This document shows positions 24,557 to 32,985 of a stretch of 33,566 nucleotides of DNA, one piece after another. Numbering within the stretch: the first letter of the stretch is position 1; each line of letters begins with the position of its first letter. Under the pieces are notes generated by a model. The model had not been told where the DNA came from. It made no database searches and saw nothing but the letters and a program-made list of their open reading frames with translations. Origin of the DNA: Opitutia bacterium (GTDB lineage Bacteria; Verrucomicrobiota; Verrucomicrobiia; Opitutales; UBA953); assembly GCA_947456525.1 (NCBI GenBank), contig CANGRI010000009.1, forward strand, positions 1 to 33,566. The letters run 5' to 3'. Position numbers and translations under genes: made by a program.

Positions 24557-25087
24557 ATGAAGACGCTCCTGCTGCTGGTCGCCCTCGGCTTGGCCGTCTT
24601 TGTGATCGTTCCCGACGAGCCGCCGGAAGCGACGAGGCCACTGACAGCCACCGTCGAGCCGCGGGCGCCCGTCGGACGGAAGAGCTTCCCGGCCCCGGCC
24701 CTCGCGGTCGAAGACCCTCGCGTCGTCGCGACGCCTCGTTCCGGCGTCGTCGGCGCCGACGCCTTCGGGCAGATCCGGACGCGTTATGACAACGGCGAGA
24801 CGGCGGTGACGACGCCGGATCCCTTCGGCGGTTCCTCGACCAGGTATAGCGACGGCCGGACCGCGACTACTAGGCCGGACCCCTTCGGTGGCTCCACCAC
24901 CAGGTATAGCGACGGCAACACCGCTACGACGCGGCCGGACCCATTCGGCGGCACCTCGACGACCTTCAGCGACGGCACCCGTGCGACCACCCGGACTGAT
25001 CCGTTCGGCAATCAGGTGACGACGTATTCCGACGGCCGCCGCGAAACGGTCCGCCCCGATCCGTTTGCGCCCGTTCCGGCCAGGTGA
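24557..25087 (+). CDS. small exported or anchored protein of tandem 20-residue YD-like repeats
   Basis: 176-residue protein, not recognised as a named family. The N-terminus is a signal peptide or signal anchor (LLLLVALGLAVFVIV), followed by a Pro/Ala/Val-rich linker (about 20-67). From residue 68 it is built of five exact-length 20-residue units plus a 9-residue partial unit, all of the form DPFGxxxTxYSDGxxATTRP. The pattern of an aromatic plus Asp-Gly, a Thr-rich strand and DPFG is reminiscent of Rhs/YD repeats (YDxxGR ... DPxGN), but shorter and more regular. A stacked beta-strand solenoid is plausible; no catalytic residues are seen. The gene sits between two strong terminator-ended units, with a promoter candidate 9 nt before its ATG. 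The next gene (ThuA) follows 87 bp later. Confidence 0.8.
   Translation: MKTLLLLVALGLAVFVIVPDEPPEATRPLTATVEPRAPVGRKSFPAPALAVEDPRVVATPRSGVVGADAFGQIRTRYDNGETAVTTPDPFGGSSTRYSDGRTATTRPDPFGGSTTRYSDGNTATTRPDPFGGTSTTFSDGTRATTRTDPFGNQVTTYSDGRRETVRPDPFAPVPAR
24758..25084 (+). repeat. five 60-bp tandem coding repeats plus a partial unit
   Basis: Units at 24758-24817, 24818-24877, 24878-24937, 24938-24997 and 24998-25057, then a 27-bp partial unit. Units 2 and 3 are the most alike at DNA level (both contain CAGGTATAGCGACGG); units 1 and 5 are the most diverged, the pattern expected when inner units duplicated last. Confidence 0.85.
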
Positions 25088-25174
25088 GCGTTTCATGACG
25101 GAAATCGAAGCCGTCGGCGCCAACAGGGCGCTTGAAATCATCTCGGCCCGAGGCACGCTCCGATGCCTTACCCC

Positions 25175-26245
25175 ATGAAGCGTCATCTCCACCTGTGGGC
25201 CGCCTTGGCCGCCCTCGTCCTCGCGCTCCCGGCCGTCGCCGCGGAGGCTTTCACCTCCGGCCCCGGCTGGCTCGAATTCCCCGCCGGCAAAGGTCCGGGC
25301 GCCGGCAAGCATGTCGTGCTGCTCTCGGGCGACGAAGAGTATCGCTCCGAAGAGTCGATGCCGATGCTCGCCCGTATTCTTTCCGAGCGCCATGGTTTCA
25401 AGTGCACGGTCCTTTTCTCGCATGACGCCGGCGTGATCAATCCGAACAACGGTGCTTCCCTCGGCAAGCCCGAGGCCCTTGACAGCGCCGACGCCCTTGT
25501 CCTCGGTCTCCGTTTCCGCAAGTGGGACGAGGCCGCCCTCGCCAAGTTCGCCGCCGCCCTGAAGCGCGGCGTGCCGATCGTCGCCACCCGCACCAGCACC
25601 CATGCCTTCGCCGGCATCCCGAAGGACAGCGCCTTCGTCTCCTACAACTTCAACAACAACGGAGGCTTCGGTCGCGCCGTCCTCGGCGAGACCTGGGTCA
25701 GCCACTGGGGCAACCATAAGTCCGAAGCCACCCGTACCGCCGTCGAACCCGGCGCCGAGAAGCTCGCGATCCTCAATGGCGTCGGCCAGATCTTCGGCGA
25801 CACCGACGTCTACGAAGCCCATCCGCCGGCGGATGCGCAGATCCTCCTCCGCGGTCTCGTGCTCAAGGGCATGAATCCGGAAGATCCGCTCAGCGAGCGC
25901 TCCAAGAAGACCATCGACAAGAAGGAGCAGGGCGTGAACTCCCCCGCGATGGCCGTAGCCTGGACCCGTGAGGTCCCGAACGCCGGCGGCACCAAGAACC
26001 GCGTGCTGACCACCACCATGGCCTCCGCCAGCGACCTGAAGGACGAGTCCCTCCGCCGCCTCCTCGTCAACGGCGTCTTCTGGGGCCTCGGCCTCGAAGT
26101 GCCCGCCAAGGCCGACGTGACTCCGCTCGTCGAATGGAAGCCCAGCAAGTATTCCTTCAACATGTTCCACCCCGGCCTCAAGGCCGAGGATTTCGTAGGC
26201 GTGCTGCCGGCTCCCGTGACCGCCGCGCCCACCAAGAAGAAGTAA
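25175..26245 (+). CDS. exported ThuA-domain protein
   Basis: 356 residues. The ATG at 25175 was preferred over one at 25163 as it starts directly with a signal peptide (MKRHLHLWAALAAL, cleavage near residue 23, AVAA). The ThuA domain (trehalose-utilisation, class I glutamine-amidotransferase-like flavodoxin fold) begins with KHVVLLSGDEEYRSEESMP (about 45-63), the hallmark of the Planctomycetota/Verrucomicrobiota subgroup. It continues through ADALVLGLRFRKWD, TRTSTHAF, GETWVSHWGNHK and the closing LLVNGVFWGLGLEVP. A C-terminal segment VEWKPSKYSF and a Lys-rich tail follow. ThuA proteins are linked to sugar use but the reaction is not defined. The gene ends at a strong terminator that also abuts the convergent NYN gene. 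Confidence 0.93.
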   Translation: MKRHLHLWAALAALVLALPAVAAEAFTSGPGWLEFPAGKGPGAGKHVVLLSGDEEYRSEESMPMLARILSERHGFKCTVLFSHDAGVINPNNGASLGKPEALDSADALVLGLRFRKWDEAALAKFAAALKRGVPIVATRTSTHAFAGIPKDSAFVSYNFNNNGGFGRAVLGETWVSHWGNHKSEATRTAVEPGAEKLAILNGVGQIFGDTDVYEAHPPADAQILLRGLVLKGMNPEDPLSERSKKTIDKKEQGVNSPAMAVAWTREVPNAGGTKNRVLTTTMASASDLKDESLRRLLVNGVFWGLGLEVPAKADVTPLVEWKPSKYSFNMFHPGLKAEDFVGVLPAPVTAAPTKKK

Positions 26246-26268
26246 GCCGAAGGTTCGCTTCCTGACCT

Positions 26269-26302
26269 ACGGGCGCATCGCAGGATGCGCCCGTCTTGTT
26301 TT
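26269..26302 (+). terminator. intrinsic terminator after the ThuA gene
   Basis: Perfect 11-bp stem (26269-26279 with 26284-26294), loop GCAG, tail CTTGTTTT. The tail touches the stop codon of the convergent NYN-domain gene. Confidence 0.85.
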
Positions 26303-28128
26303 CAGGCGCGGATGCCGCGGTTCACCAGCAGTTGGATGAGCGCGTCGTTGTAGATGATGTACGCCCCTTCGCGGGCGGTGGCGTCGCGTACCTCGATGTC
26401 GTCGCTGACGACGAACCATGGCGCTTCCACGGTCTTGTCCTTGGCCACGAGATCCATGATGTCGTGGTCGGCCTTGGCGCCGGCGCGGCTGAAGGTGACC
26501 CGCACGCGCGAATTGGTCGTCTTGAGCGCCGTCTGCTGGCCGTCGAAACTGATCCAGATATGCAGGCCCGGGGCGTCGTCGGCCAGCTTCTCGATGAGCT
26601 GCACGACCTTCTGGCGCGCGGCGGCATCGAGGAGGAAGCGGCTTTCGCCTTGGGCGTTCTTCTTCGTCGCGAGGCGCAGGCCGAGATAGTCCTGGCGGAG
26701 GCAGGCGAAGTTGTTGGCGTCGAGCGCGAGGCGGGCCTTCTCGCCGGTAGCCGCGGCGCGCTCGAGCATCGCGAGCGGGCCGGACTGCTTCTGCTCGTGG
26801 AAATCCCGGTCCGCCATGTAGGAACGGCGACGATGGATGTCGCGGCGGTAAAGGTCCGCGTGACGCGAATCGACCAAGCCGGCCTGCACGGCGAGGAGCA
26901 GGGCGCTTTCGATCGACTTAAGTTCGCGCACGTCGGCGCCGTTGATCTTGGCCGAGATGCGTTCGAGGAACGGATCGGAGGGCTGGTCGCGCTTCTCGAG
27001 CTCATAGCGCACCTTCTCGATGTGCTCCGTGATGCGCTTCTCCAGCGCCACGACTTCCGGCAGGGCCTGGCCGGCCGTACGCAGGTAGCGGCGGAGGAGC
27101 TTGAGCATCTCTTCCATCTGAGGGATCGCCTGGCGGAGCTCGTGTTCCTTGGCGAGGAACGGATCGGCGTCGCGCTGGGCCTTGCGCACCTTCTCCACCG
27201 TCTCGGTGGTGAGCTGGCGCAGCTTGGCGACTTCTTCCGAGGCGGACTTGAGCGTCCGGGCGTCGGCGAGCCATGGACGGATCTCCTCGGAGAGCAGCTC
27301 TTCGGCGATTTCCCGAGCCTTCTTCACCGTGTGTTCGCGGGCGCGGTCCAGTTCCCCGCGCAGACGGGCTACCTCGGATTCCTCCGCGTTGAGCTTGGCC
27401 TGCAAGGCCAGCACGTTCGCCTCCAGCGTGGCGGCCAGCTTGGCGGATTCCTGCTGCTGACGCGCCGCTTCCTCGCGTGCCTTGCGGACTTCGGCGTCCT
27501 TGGCTTCGAGTTCGTTCGCATGTTGGCGGCGGATCGCCCGGCCTTCGTTTTCGCGGGCCGCCTTGCCTTGCGAGATTTCCTGCTGGAGGCGCCGCAAGGT
27601 CTTGCCCGCCGAGTCCAGTGCGTCGACCGAATCGAGGGGCTCTTTTTCCGCGGCGCCGCCGAGTTTGGCGATGGCCGATTTCCATGCCTTGACGTCGGGC
27701 TTCGCGGCCTGGGCCTTGGCGTTGTTCAGCAGACGAGGGAGGAGGTCGGCGGGCAGGGCGGCGTCCTTCTGTTCGGCTTGGTTGTTCCAGAGCACGCACA
27801 GCAGGGCGGCGCGAGGTCCGCCAAGGGCGGCGGCGAGTTCATCCAGATGCTCGAGCAGCTTGGCCTTCTCGCACTTCAGCGATTCGGCATACCAGGGGAG
27901 GTGCTCCGCGACGACGGCGGCGTCCGTCGCCAGATGGCCGAGACGTTTCTTGAACAGGAACTTGGCGTCGCGCAGGAAGGGTTTGCGGTGGATGTAGCCG
28001 CCAGGAATCTGCTTCGCGAGCGCGAGCAGGGGGCCTTCGGCCACATGCTCCAGGTCCATGACGAGCTGCTCGGAGAGAGTCTTCCTGTACGGGTCGACCG
28101 CTTCGTTCTTGTAAGAAAATTGACCCAT
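26302..28128 (-). CDS. coiled-coil protein with a C-terminal NYN (YacP/PIN-like) nuclease domain
   Basis: 608 residues from the ATG at 28128 (MGQFSYK); a further upstream in-frame start would add 47 Pro/Arg-rich residues overlapping the divergent transporter's region. Residues 1-160 are a helical domain I do not recognise. Residues about 172-280 form a long charged coiled coil (EISQGKAARENEGRAIRR, AEVRKAREEAARQQQ). Residues 320-460 are helical, including an Arg-rich DLYRRDIHRRRSYMADRDF. The C-terminal 145 residues read as an NYN/PIN fold: LALDANNF (Asp470, Asn472-473), IWISFDG (Asp529), VRVTFSRAGAKADHDI (Asp554, Asp556) and FVVSDD (Asp576-577), matching the order of acidic residues in YacP/Rae1, which cleaves mRNA on ribosomes. 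A nuclease role is inferred. No signal peptide: cytoplasmic. Confidence 0.85.
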   Translation of the reverse strand: MGQFSYKNEAVDPYRKTLSEQLVMDLEHVAEGPLLALAKQIPGGYIHRKPFLRDAKFLFKKRLGHLATDAAVVAEHLPWYAESLKCEKAKLLEHLDELAAALGGPRAALLCVLWNNQAEQKDAALPADLLPRLLNNAKAQAAKPDVKAWKSAIAKLGGAAEKEPLDSVDALDSAGKTLRRLQQEISQGKAARENEGRAIRRQHANELEAKDAEVRKAREEAARQQQESAKLAATLEANVLALQAKLNAEESEVARLRGELDRAREHTVKKAREIAEELLSEEIRPWLADARTLKSASEEVAKLRQLTTETVEKVRKAQRDADPFLAKEHELRQAIPQMEEMLKLLRRYLRTAGQALPEVVALEKRITEHIEKVRYELEKRDQPSDPFLERISAKINGADVRELKSIESALLLAVQAGLVDSRHADLYRRDIHRRRSYMADRDFHEQKQSGPLAMLERAAATGEKARLALDANNFACLRQDYLGLRLATKKNAQGESRFLLDAAARQKVVQLIEKLADDAPGLHIWISFDGQQTALKTTNSRVRVTFSRAGAKADHDIMDLVAKDKTVEAPWFVVSDDIEVRDATAREGAYIIYNDALIQLLVNRGIRA

Positions 28129-28243
28129 GCCTCCAGCGTACCCGCGGGCTTGTCCGGGGCAAGGGCGTGGCGGGTCCGGGGGACGCTTTTCTTGCTTCGG
28201 ACTCGCCAGCGGGGAGGGAAGGGGGTTCGTTCGGGCCTGCCTG

Positions 28244-29119
28244 ATGCGTTCTCCCGCTGCCATCGCCATCCCACTTTGTTCGGCCGTGGGCTATACCTTC
28301 GCCGCGATGGCCCTGAAGCGGGCCATGGATGGCGGCCACCCATGGCGGGTGCTTTTCATCGTCAACCTGATCGGGGCGTTCCTCTTCCAGACCTGGCTAT
28401 TCCATGGCGGCGAGCCCTTCACGGCGATGAACGTCACCCACGCGATCCTGGCCGGAACGGCCTTCTTCATCGGTCAGGTGTTCACCTTCATCGCGATCAG
28501 CCGGGGGGACATCTCCATCGCGACGCCGGTGCTCGGCACCAAGGTGATCTTCGTGGCTTTGCTCGTCTGCCTGGCCGGCGGCGAACTGAACCCCAGGCTC
28601 TGGGTGGCCACGTTCCTCACCACGGTGGCCTTGGCCATGTTGGGCGGCGAGTGGCGGGCGAATCGCGAGCGCCTGCTCGTGAGCGTGGTCTTCGCCTTCC
28701 TTGCGTCGGTCGCCTTCGCGGCCACCGATGTCATGCAGCAGCTTTGGGTGCCCGCGTTCGGTTTCGGCCATTTCGGCCCGGTGATGTTCCTGACGGTGGG
28801 GGCGCTCTCTTTCGCCCTGATCCCGTTCTTTTCCGCCCCGTTGACGCAGATGCCGCGCCCCATGGTGCTCTGGGCTTTCGGCGGCGGCACGTTGCTGACC
28901 ATCCAGGCCATGGGTATCGCCTATTGCATTGCGGTCTACCACGAGGTCACGGTCACCAACGTCCTTTATAACACCCGCGGGCTTTGGAGCGTCGCGCTCG
29001 TCTGGGTCGTCGGGCATTGGTTCGCCAATGCCGAGAAGCACGTGGGCCGCGGCATCATGACCCGCCGACTGGTCGGGGCCTTGATCCTGCTCGCCGCCGT
29101 CTACCTGAGCCTCTCCTGA
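28244..29119 (+). CDS. EamA/DMT-superfamily membrane transporter
   Basis: 291-residue inner-membrane protein with ten predicted hydrophobic helices, for example AIAIPLCSAVGYTFAAMAL, VLFIVNLIGAFLFQTWLF, AILAGTAFFIGQVFTFIAI and LVGALILLAAVYLSL. The two-fold pseudo-repeat, the RGDISIATPVLGTKVIF segment at the end of helix 3 and the length fit the drug/metabolite transporter superfamily (EamA-like). The ATG at 28244 was chosen because it begins directly before the first helix; the longer frame adds 39 Gly/Arg-rich residues overlapping the NYN gene's start region. A purine-rich GGGGAGGGAAGGGGG lies about 19 nt upstream. The substrate cannot be told. Its stop codon touches the stop codon of the convergent panC gene. 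Confidence 0.9.
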   Translation: MRSPAAIAIPLCSAVGYTFAAMALKRAMDGGHPWRVLFIVNLIGAFLFQTWLFHGGEPFTAMNVTHAILAGTAFFIGQVFTFIAISRGDISIATPVLGTKVIFVALLVCLAGGELNPRLWVATFLTTVALAMLGGEWRANRERLLVSVVFAFLASVAFAATDVMQQLWVPAFGFGHFGPVMFLTVGALSFALIPFFSAPLTQMPRPMVLWAFGGGTLLTIQAMGIAYCIAVYHEVTVTNVLYNTRGLWSVALVWVVGHWFANAEKHVGRGIMTRRLVGALILLAAVYLSLS

Positions 29120-29962
29120 TCAGAGGTCGGCGTTGTCGATGAGTCGCGTCGAGCCGAGATGGCAGGCGATCGCGATCGCGCAGCGGAGTCCTGAGGTCGA
29201 GCCGACGGGCGCCATCGTCTCGAGGTCGACGACCTCGCAATACTGGGGCTTCAGCGCAGGCTGGGTTTTCAGCACCGCCTGCGCCGCGTCCCGCAGGCGC
29301 GCGGCGTCGGTGACGCCCGTCGCCGCGAGCGCTTTCGCCGCGGCCATCGCGGCGGGGATCGCGGTCGCCTGGCCGAGCTGTTCGGCGGAGAGGTAGCGGT
29401 TGCGCGAGCTCATCGCTACGCCGTTCGGCTCGCGGACGGTCTCGTGCGCGAGGATGCGGACGGGGAAGTGCAGGTCGCGGACCATGCGGCGGATCACCGC
29501 GAGCTGCTGCAGGTCCTTGCGTCCGAAGACGGCGACGTCCGCCTGCGCGGCGTTGAAGAGCATCGCGACCACGGTCGCCACGCCGCGGAAGTGCCCCGGT
29601 CGGAATTCGCCGCAGAGCTTCGCCGAGACGCCTTCGACGTCGACCCAGGTGGAGGCGCCGGCAGGGTAGAAGTCCGCGGCGGTCGGCGCGAAGATCAGGC
29701 TGGCTCCGGCGGCTTCGCAGCCGCGGCGATCGTCCTCGAATGTCCGCGGGTATTTCGAGAAGTCCTCGTTGGGGCCGAACTGGGTCGGATTGACGAAGAT
29801 CGAGACCACGACGAAGTCGGCTTCTTCCTTCGCCCGGCGGATGAGGCTCAGATGGCCTTCATGGAGGCAGCCCATCGTCGGCACGAAGCCGATGGTCCGG
29901 CCGGCCTGACGGGCTCGGCCGACCGCGGCGCGCAGTTCGGGGATGGTGTGGACGACCTCCAT
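29120..29962 (-). CDS. panC: pantothenate synthetase
   Basis: 280-residue cytoplasmic enzyme that joins D-pantoate and beta-alanine with ATP, giving pantothenate for coenzyme A synthesis. Hallmarks are PTMGCLHEGH (28-37, nucleotide-binding HxGH), FVNPTQFGPNEDFSKYPRT, RPGHFRGVATVV, GRKD (147-150, normally GEKD or GQKD) and MSSRN (184-188, the KMSKS-like loop). The length is typical. GRKD and EPNG in place of EPDG are conservative departures. No panB or panD gene is in the window. It is divergent from xylA (147 bp between starts) and convergent with the DMT transporter gene. Confidence 0.97.
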   Translation of the reverse strand: MEVVHTIPELRAAVGRARQAGRTIGFVPTMGCLHEGHLSLIRRAKEEADFVVVSIFVNPTQFGPNEDFSKYPRTFEDDRRGCEAAGASLIFAPTAADFYPAGASTWVDVEGVSAKLCGEFRPGHFRGVATVVAMLFNAAQADVAVFGRKDLQQLAVIRRMVRDLHFPVRILAHETVREPNGVAMSSRNRYLSAEQLGQATAIPAAMAAAKALAATGVTDAARLRDAAQAVLKTQPALKPQYCEVVDLETMAPVGSTSGLRCAIAIACHLGSTRLIDNADL

Positions 29963-30005
29963 GCCGCCACCCTAGGCGGCTCCCGAGGAGGCGCAAGGCG
30001 CAGTT

Positions 30006-30051
30006 GTACGCGTACTCCCAGCCTGTCGTTTGGTTCATAGGCGCCCCCTAT
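30006..30051 (+). promoter_or_regulatory. candidate control region of xylA: two palindromes
   Basis: The perfect palindrome GTACGCGTAC (30006-30015) is followed by TTGGTTCATAGG and the dyad ATAGG-CGCCC-CCTAT (30037-30051). The second dyad resembles those before the TIM-barrel gene and the lactonase gene. It lies 58 bp before the xylA ATG. Confidence 0.4.
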
Positions 30052-30109
30052 TCCTTTCTTGGCAGCAAGGGGGCGGACTCCAATGTCAGAACCCTCCCTC
30101 CTATAAGTC

Positions 30110-31420
30110 ATGTCGCACTTCCCTAATGTCCCGGTCATCGAGTTCGAAGGATCGAAGTCCAAGAACCCGTTCGCCTTCAAGCACTACAACCCGGACGAGA
30201 AGATCGGCGGGAAGAAGATGAAGGACCACATGCGCTTCGCCGCGGCCTACTGGCACGTGATGCGCAACAGCCTCTCCGACCCGTTCGGCGCCGGCACCGC
30301 CCTCATGCCTTGGGATGACGGTTCCGACTCGCTCGACAACGCCCTTCGCCGCGTCCCGGTCTTCTTCGAGTTCCTCCAGAAGTGCCAGATCGACTTCTAT
30401 TGCTTCCATGACCGCGACATCGCTCCCGAAGGCAAGACCCTCGCCGAGACCCATGCGAACCTCGCCCGCGTCACCCAGGAGCTGAAGGCCTTCCAGAAGG
30501 GCACCGGCAAGAAACTCCTCTGGGGTACGGCCTGTCTCTTCTCCCACCCCCGCTACGCGCAGGGCGCGGGCACCTCGCCCAACGCCGACGTCTTCGCTTA
30601 CGGCGCCAGCCAGGTCCGCCACGCGCTCGAAGCCACCAAGGCCCTCGGCGGCGAAGGCTACGTGTTCTGGGGCGGCCGCGAAGGCTACGCCACGCTGATC
30701 AACACCGACATGAAGCGCGAGCTCGACCACCTCGCCGCGCTCCTGCACCTCGCCGTCGACCACGCGAAGAAGATCGGTTTCAAGGGCCAGTTCCTGATCG
30801 AGCCCAAGCCGCGCGAACCCTCGACCCACCAGTACGACTCCGATGCCGCCGCCTGCCTCAACTTCCTCCGCGAATACGGCCTGCTCAAGCACTTCAAGCT
30901 GAACCTCGAGACCAACCACGCCACGCTCGCCGGCCATACCATGGAGCACGAGATGGAGGTCGCGATGGGCTCGGACGCCCTCGGTTCGGTCGACGCCAAC
31001 CGCGGCGACACGCTCCTCGGCTGGGACACCGACCAGTTCCCCACCGACCTCTACCTCACGACGAACATAATGCTGCGCATCCTCAAGATGGGCGGCTTCA
31101 CCAAGGGCGGCCTCAACTTCGACGCCAAGCGTCGTCGCGAATCGCACGAGCCGGTCGACCTCTTCCACGCCCATATCGGCGGCATGGACGCCTTCGCCCG
31201 TGGCCTCAAGATCGCCCACGCGATCATCCAGGACGGCAAGATGGATAAGTTCGTCGCCAACCGTTACGCCTCCTGGGACAGCGGCATCGGCAACAAGATC
31301 GAGTCCGGCAAGGTCACCCTCGCCCAGCTCGACGCCTACGCCCAGGGCATCAAGGCGCCGACGCTCGCGTCCGGCCGCCAGGAGATGCTCGAGAACCTGA
31401 TCAACGAGTACATCCGCTGA
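30110..31420 (+). CDS. xylA: xylose isomerase
   Basis: 436-residue cytoplasmic TIM-barrel metalloenzyme converting D-xylose to D-xylulose. Motifs of the longer class II type: [13 protein letters not shown], the catalytic FCFHDRD (His100, Asp103), [62 protein letters not shown] and GWDTDQFPT, which supply the Glu/Asp/His ligands of the two metal sites. Length and motif set are complete. xylB starts 4 bp after its stop codon, so the two form an operon. The upstream region holds palindromes that may be a sugar-responsive operator, but no regulator gene (xylR) is present in the window. Confidence 0.98.
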   Translation: MSHFPNVPVIEFEGSKSKNPFAFKHYNPDEKIGGKKMKDHMRFAAAYWHVMRNSLSDPFGAGTALMPWDDGSDSLDNALRRVPVFFEFLQKCQIDFYCFHDRDIAPEGKTLAETHANLARVTQELKAFQKGTGKKLLWGTACLFSHPRYAQGAGTSPNADVFAYGASQVRHALEATKALGGEGYVFWGGREGYATLINTDMKRELDHLAALLHLAVDHAKKIGFKGQFLIEPKPREPSTHQYDSDAAACLNFLREYGLLKHFKLNLETNHATLAGHTMEHEMEVAMGSDALGSVDANRGDTLLGWDTDQFPTDLYLTTNIMLRILKMGGFTKGGLNFDAKRRRESHEPVDLFHAHIGGMDAFARGLKIAHAIIQDGKMDKFVANRYASWDSGIGNKIESGKVTLAQLDAYAQGIKAPTLASGRQEMLENLINEYIR

Positions 31421-31424
31421 GGCC

Positions 31425-32960
31425 ATGGCGATCGTCCTGGGTCTTGACCTGTCCACGCAGAGCGCGACGGCGCTCGTGCTGGACACGGCGAAAGGCACGA
31501 CGGTCGCCCGCGCCCGCGCGGCGTTCGGCGCCGACTTCCCCGACCGCGGACATCCGGAAGGATTCCTCCGCGGAGGGAAGGGCGGCGAAGTGCATGCCGA
31601 TCCGCTGCTCTGGCTCGACGGCCTCGAGCTCGCGCTCGATCGTCTCGCCAAGCTGACCGACCTCTCGCAGGTCGACGCTGTCTCGGTCTCCGGACAGCAG
31701 CACGGCAGCGTCTATCTCTCCGCCGGCTACGAGGCCGCCTTGGCCGACGGCAACCGCGCGACTTCGCTCTCCGTTAAGATAGCCCCGGTCCTTTCCCGTC
31801 GCTCTTCGCCGATCTGGATGGATTCGTCCACCGCCGCCGAATGCGCCGAAATCGCTGCCGCCCTTGGGGGTGACCAGGCCGTCTGCGACCTGACCGGCTC
31901 GGTCGCGACGATGCGCTTCACCGGTCCGCAGATCCGCCGTTTCGCCAAGCGCGAGCCCGCCGCCTGGGCCAAGACGAAGCGCGTACATCTCGTCTCTTCC
32001 TTCTTCGCCTCGGTGCTCGCCGGCAAGGATGCCGCCATCGACACCGGTGACGGCGCGGGCATGAACCTGATGGACATCCGCAAGGGTGATTGGGCTCCCG
32101 CCGCGCTCGCCGCGACCGCTCCTGATCTCGCCGCGAAGCTTCCGCCCGTCCGTCCCGGTTCGACCGTGGCCGGCGGCATCTCCGCTTACTTCGTCGCCCG
32201 CCACGGCTTCTCGCCGAAGTGCCAGGTCGTCATCGGTACCGGCGACAACCCCTCCAGTCTCGTCGGCATGGGCGCGTCCAAGCCCGGCAAGGTCGTCATC
32301 AGCCTCGGTACGAGCGACACGCTCTTCGCCGCGATCGAAGGCATCCGTACCGACTCCGCCGGCCTCGGCCACGCCTTCGGCAATCCGATGGGCGGCAGCA
32401 TGAGCCTCGTCTGCGTCCGCAATGGTTCGCTCGCCCGCGAAGCCATCCGTCGCGAATGCGGTCATGCCGATTGGCCTGCTTTCTCCGCCGCCGTCGACGC
32501 CTCGCCCGCCGCCCTCTCCGCCGTGCTCCCGATGGAGGAGCCCGAGATCACGCCGCGTCGTCCGGCCGGCCGTATCCCGCTCGGCGCGCCGGCGACCAAG
32601 GCCACGCTGCCCCGCGCCGCCGTCGAAGGCCAGGCGCTCAGCCTCCGTTACCATAGCCGCTGGGTCGGCACCCCCACCACGCAGCTGCTGCTCACGGGGG
32701 GCGCTTCCGAGAATCCTTCCGTAGCCAAGATCTTCGCTGACGTATTCGGCGCCCCGGTCCTGCGTCTGGCGGTTTCCGACTCCGCCGCCCTGGGCGCTGC
32801 GCTGCGCGCCGCCGAGGGGGCTTGCGGAGCCAAGATGGCCGACCTGGAGCCTGTTTTCTGCGCTCCCGCCCCCGGCGTCGTCCAGCCTGACCCGTCCCTC
32901 CGGGCGGCCTACGACAAGCTGGAGGCCGAACTGGGCCAATCGCTGTCGCGGAAGGCATAA
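31425..32960 (+). CDS. xylB: xylulokinase
   Basis: 511-residue FGGY-family kinase that phosphorylates D-xylulose to xylulose 5-phosphate for the pentose phosphate pathway. Seen are the phosphate-1 motif GLDLSTQSATALVLD (6-20), SGQQHG (89-94), the WMDSSTAAECAEI substrate segment, the catalytic base Asp274 in GTGDNPSSL, ISLGTSDTLFA and the C-terminal LLLTGGASENPSVAKIFADVFG adenosine-binding region. The sequence is clearly xylulokinase-like though several loops differ from enterobacterial XylB. It is translated right behind xylA (4-nt gap, no visible Shine-Dalgarno), suggesting translational coupling. No terminator is seen in the 76 bp before the next gene. Confidence 0.95.
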   Translation: MAIVLGLDLSTQSATALVLDTAKGTTVARARAAFGADFPDRGHPEGFLRGGKGGEVHADPLLWLDGLELALDRLAKLTDLSQVDAVSVSGQQHGSVYLSAGYEAALADGNRATSLSVKIAPVLSRRSSPIWMDSSTAAECAEIAAALGGDQAVCDLTGSVATMRFTGPQIRRFAKREPAAWAKTKRVHLVSSFFASVLAGKDAAIDTGDGAGMNLMDIRKGDWAPAALAATAPDLAAKLPPVRPGSTVAGGISAYFVARHGFSPKCQVVIGTGDNPSSLVGMGASKPGKVVISLGTSDTLFAAIEGIRTDSAGLGHAFGNPMGGSMSLVCVRNGSLAREAIRRECGHADWPAFSAAVDASPAALSAVLPMEEPEITPRRPAGRIPLGAPATKATLPRAAVEGQALSLRYHSRWVGTPTTQLLLTGGASENPSVAKIFADVFGAPVLRLAVSDSAALGAALRAAEGACGAKMADLEPVFCAPAPGVVQPDPSLRAAYDKLEAELGQSLSRKA

Positions 32961-32985
32961 ATTGGGGTCTGTGAGCATTGCCCAC

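Noticed and set aside
24758-25084. Tandem repeats considered as a CRISPR array or intergenic repeat
   Set aside because: Units are exact 60-bp multiples of codons within an open reading frame, without spacers, and the divergence preserves the protein pattern.
28127-28243. Longer N-terminus for the DMT transporter from 28127
   Set aside because: The extra 39 residues are Gly/Arg/Pro-rich, unlike a membrane protein start, and overlap the control region of the divergent NYN gene.
26296-28971. Plus-strand open frame of 891 codons opposite the NYN gene and out of frame with the transporter gene
   Set aside because: It spans parts of two real genes in the wrong frame or strand and turns into Arg/His/Pro-rich sequence over the transporter.
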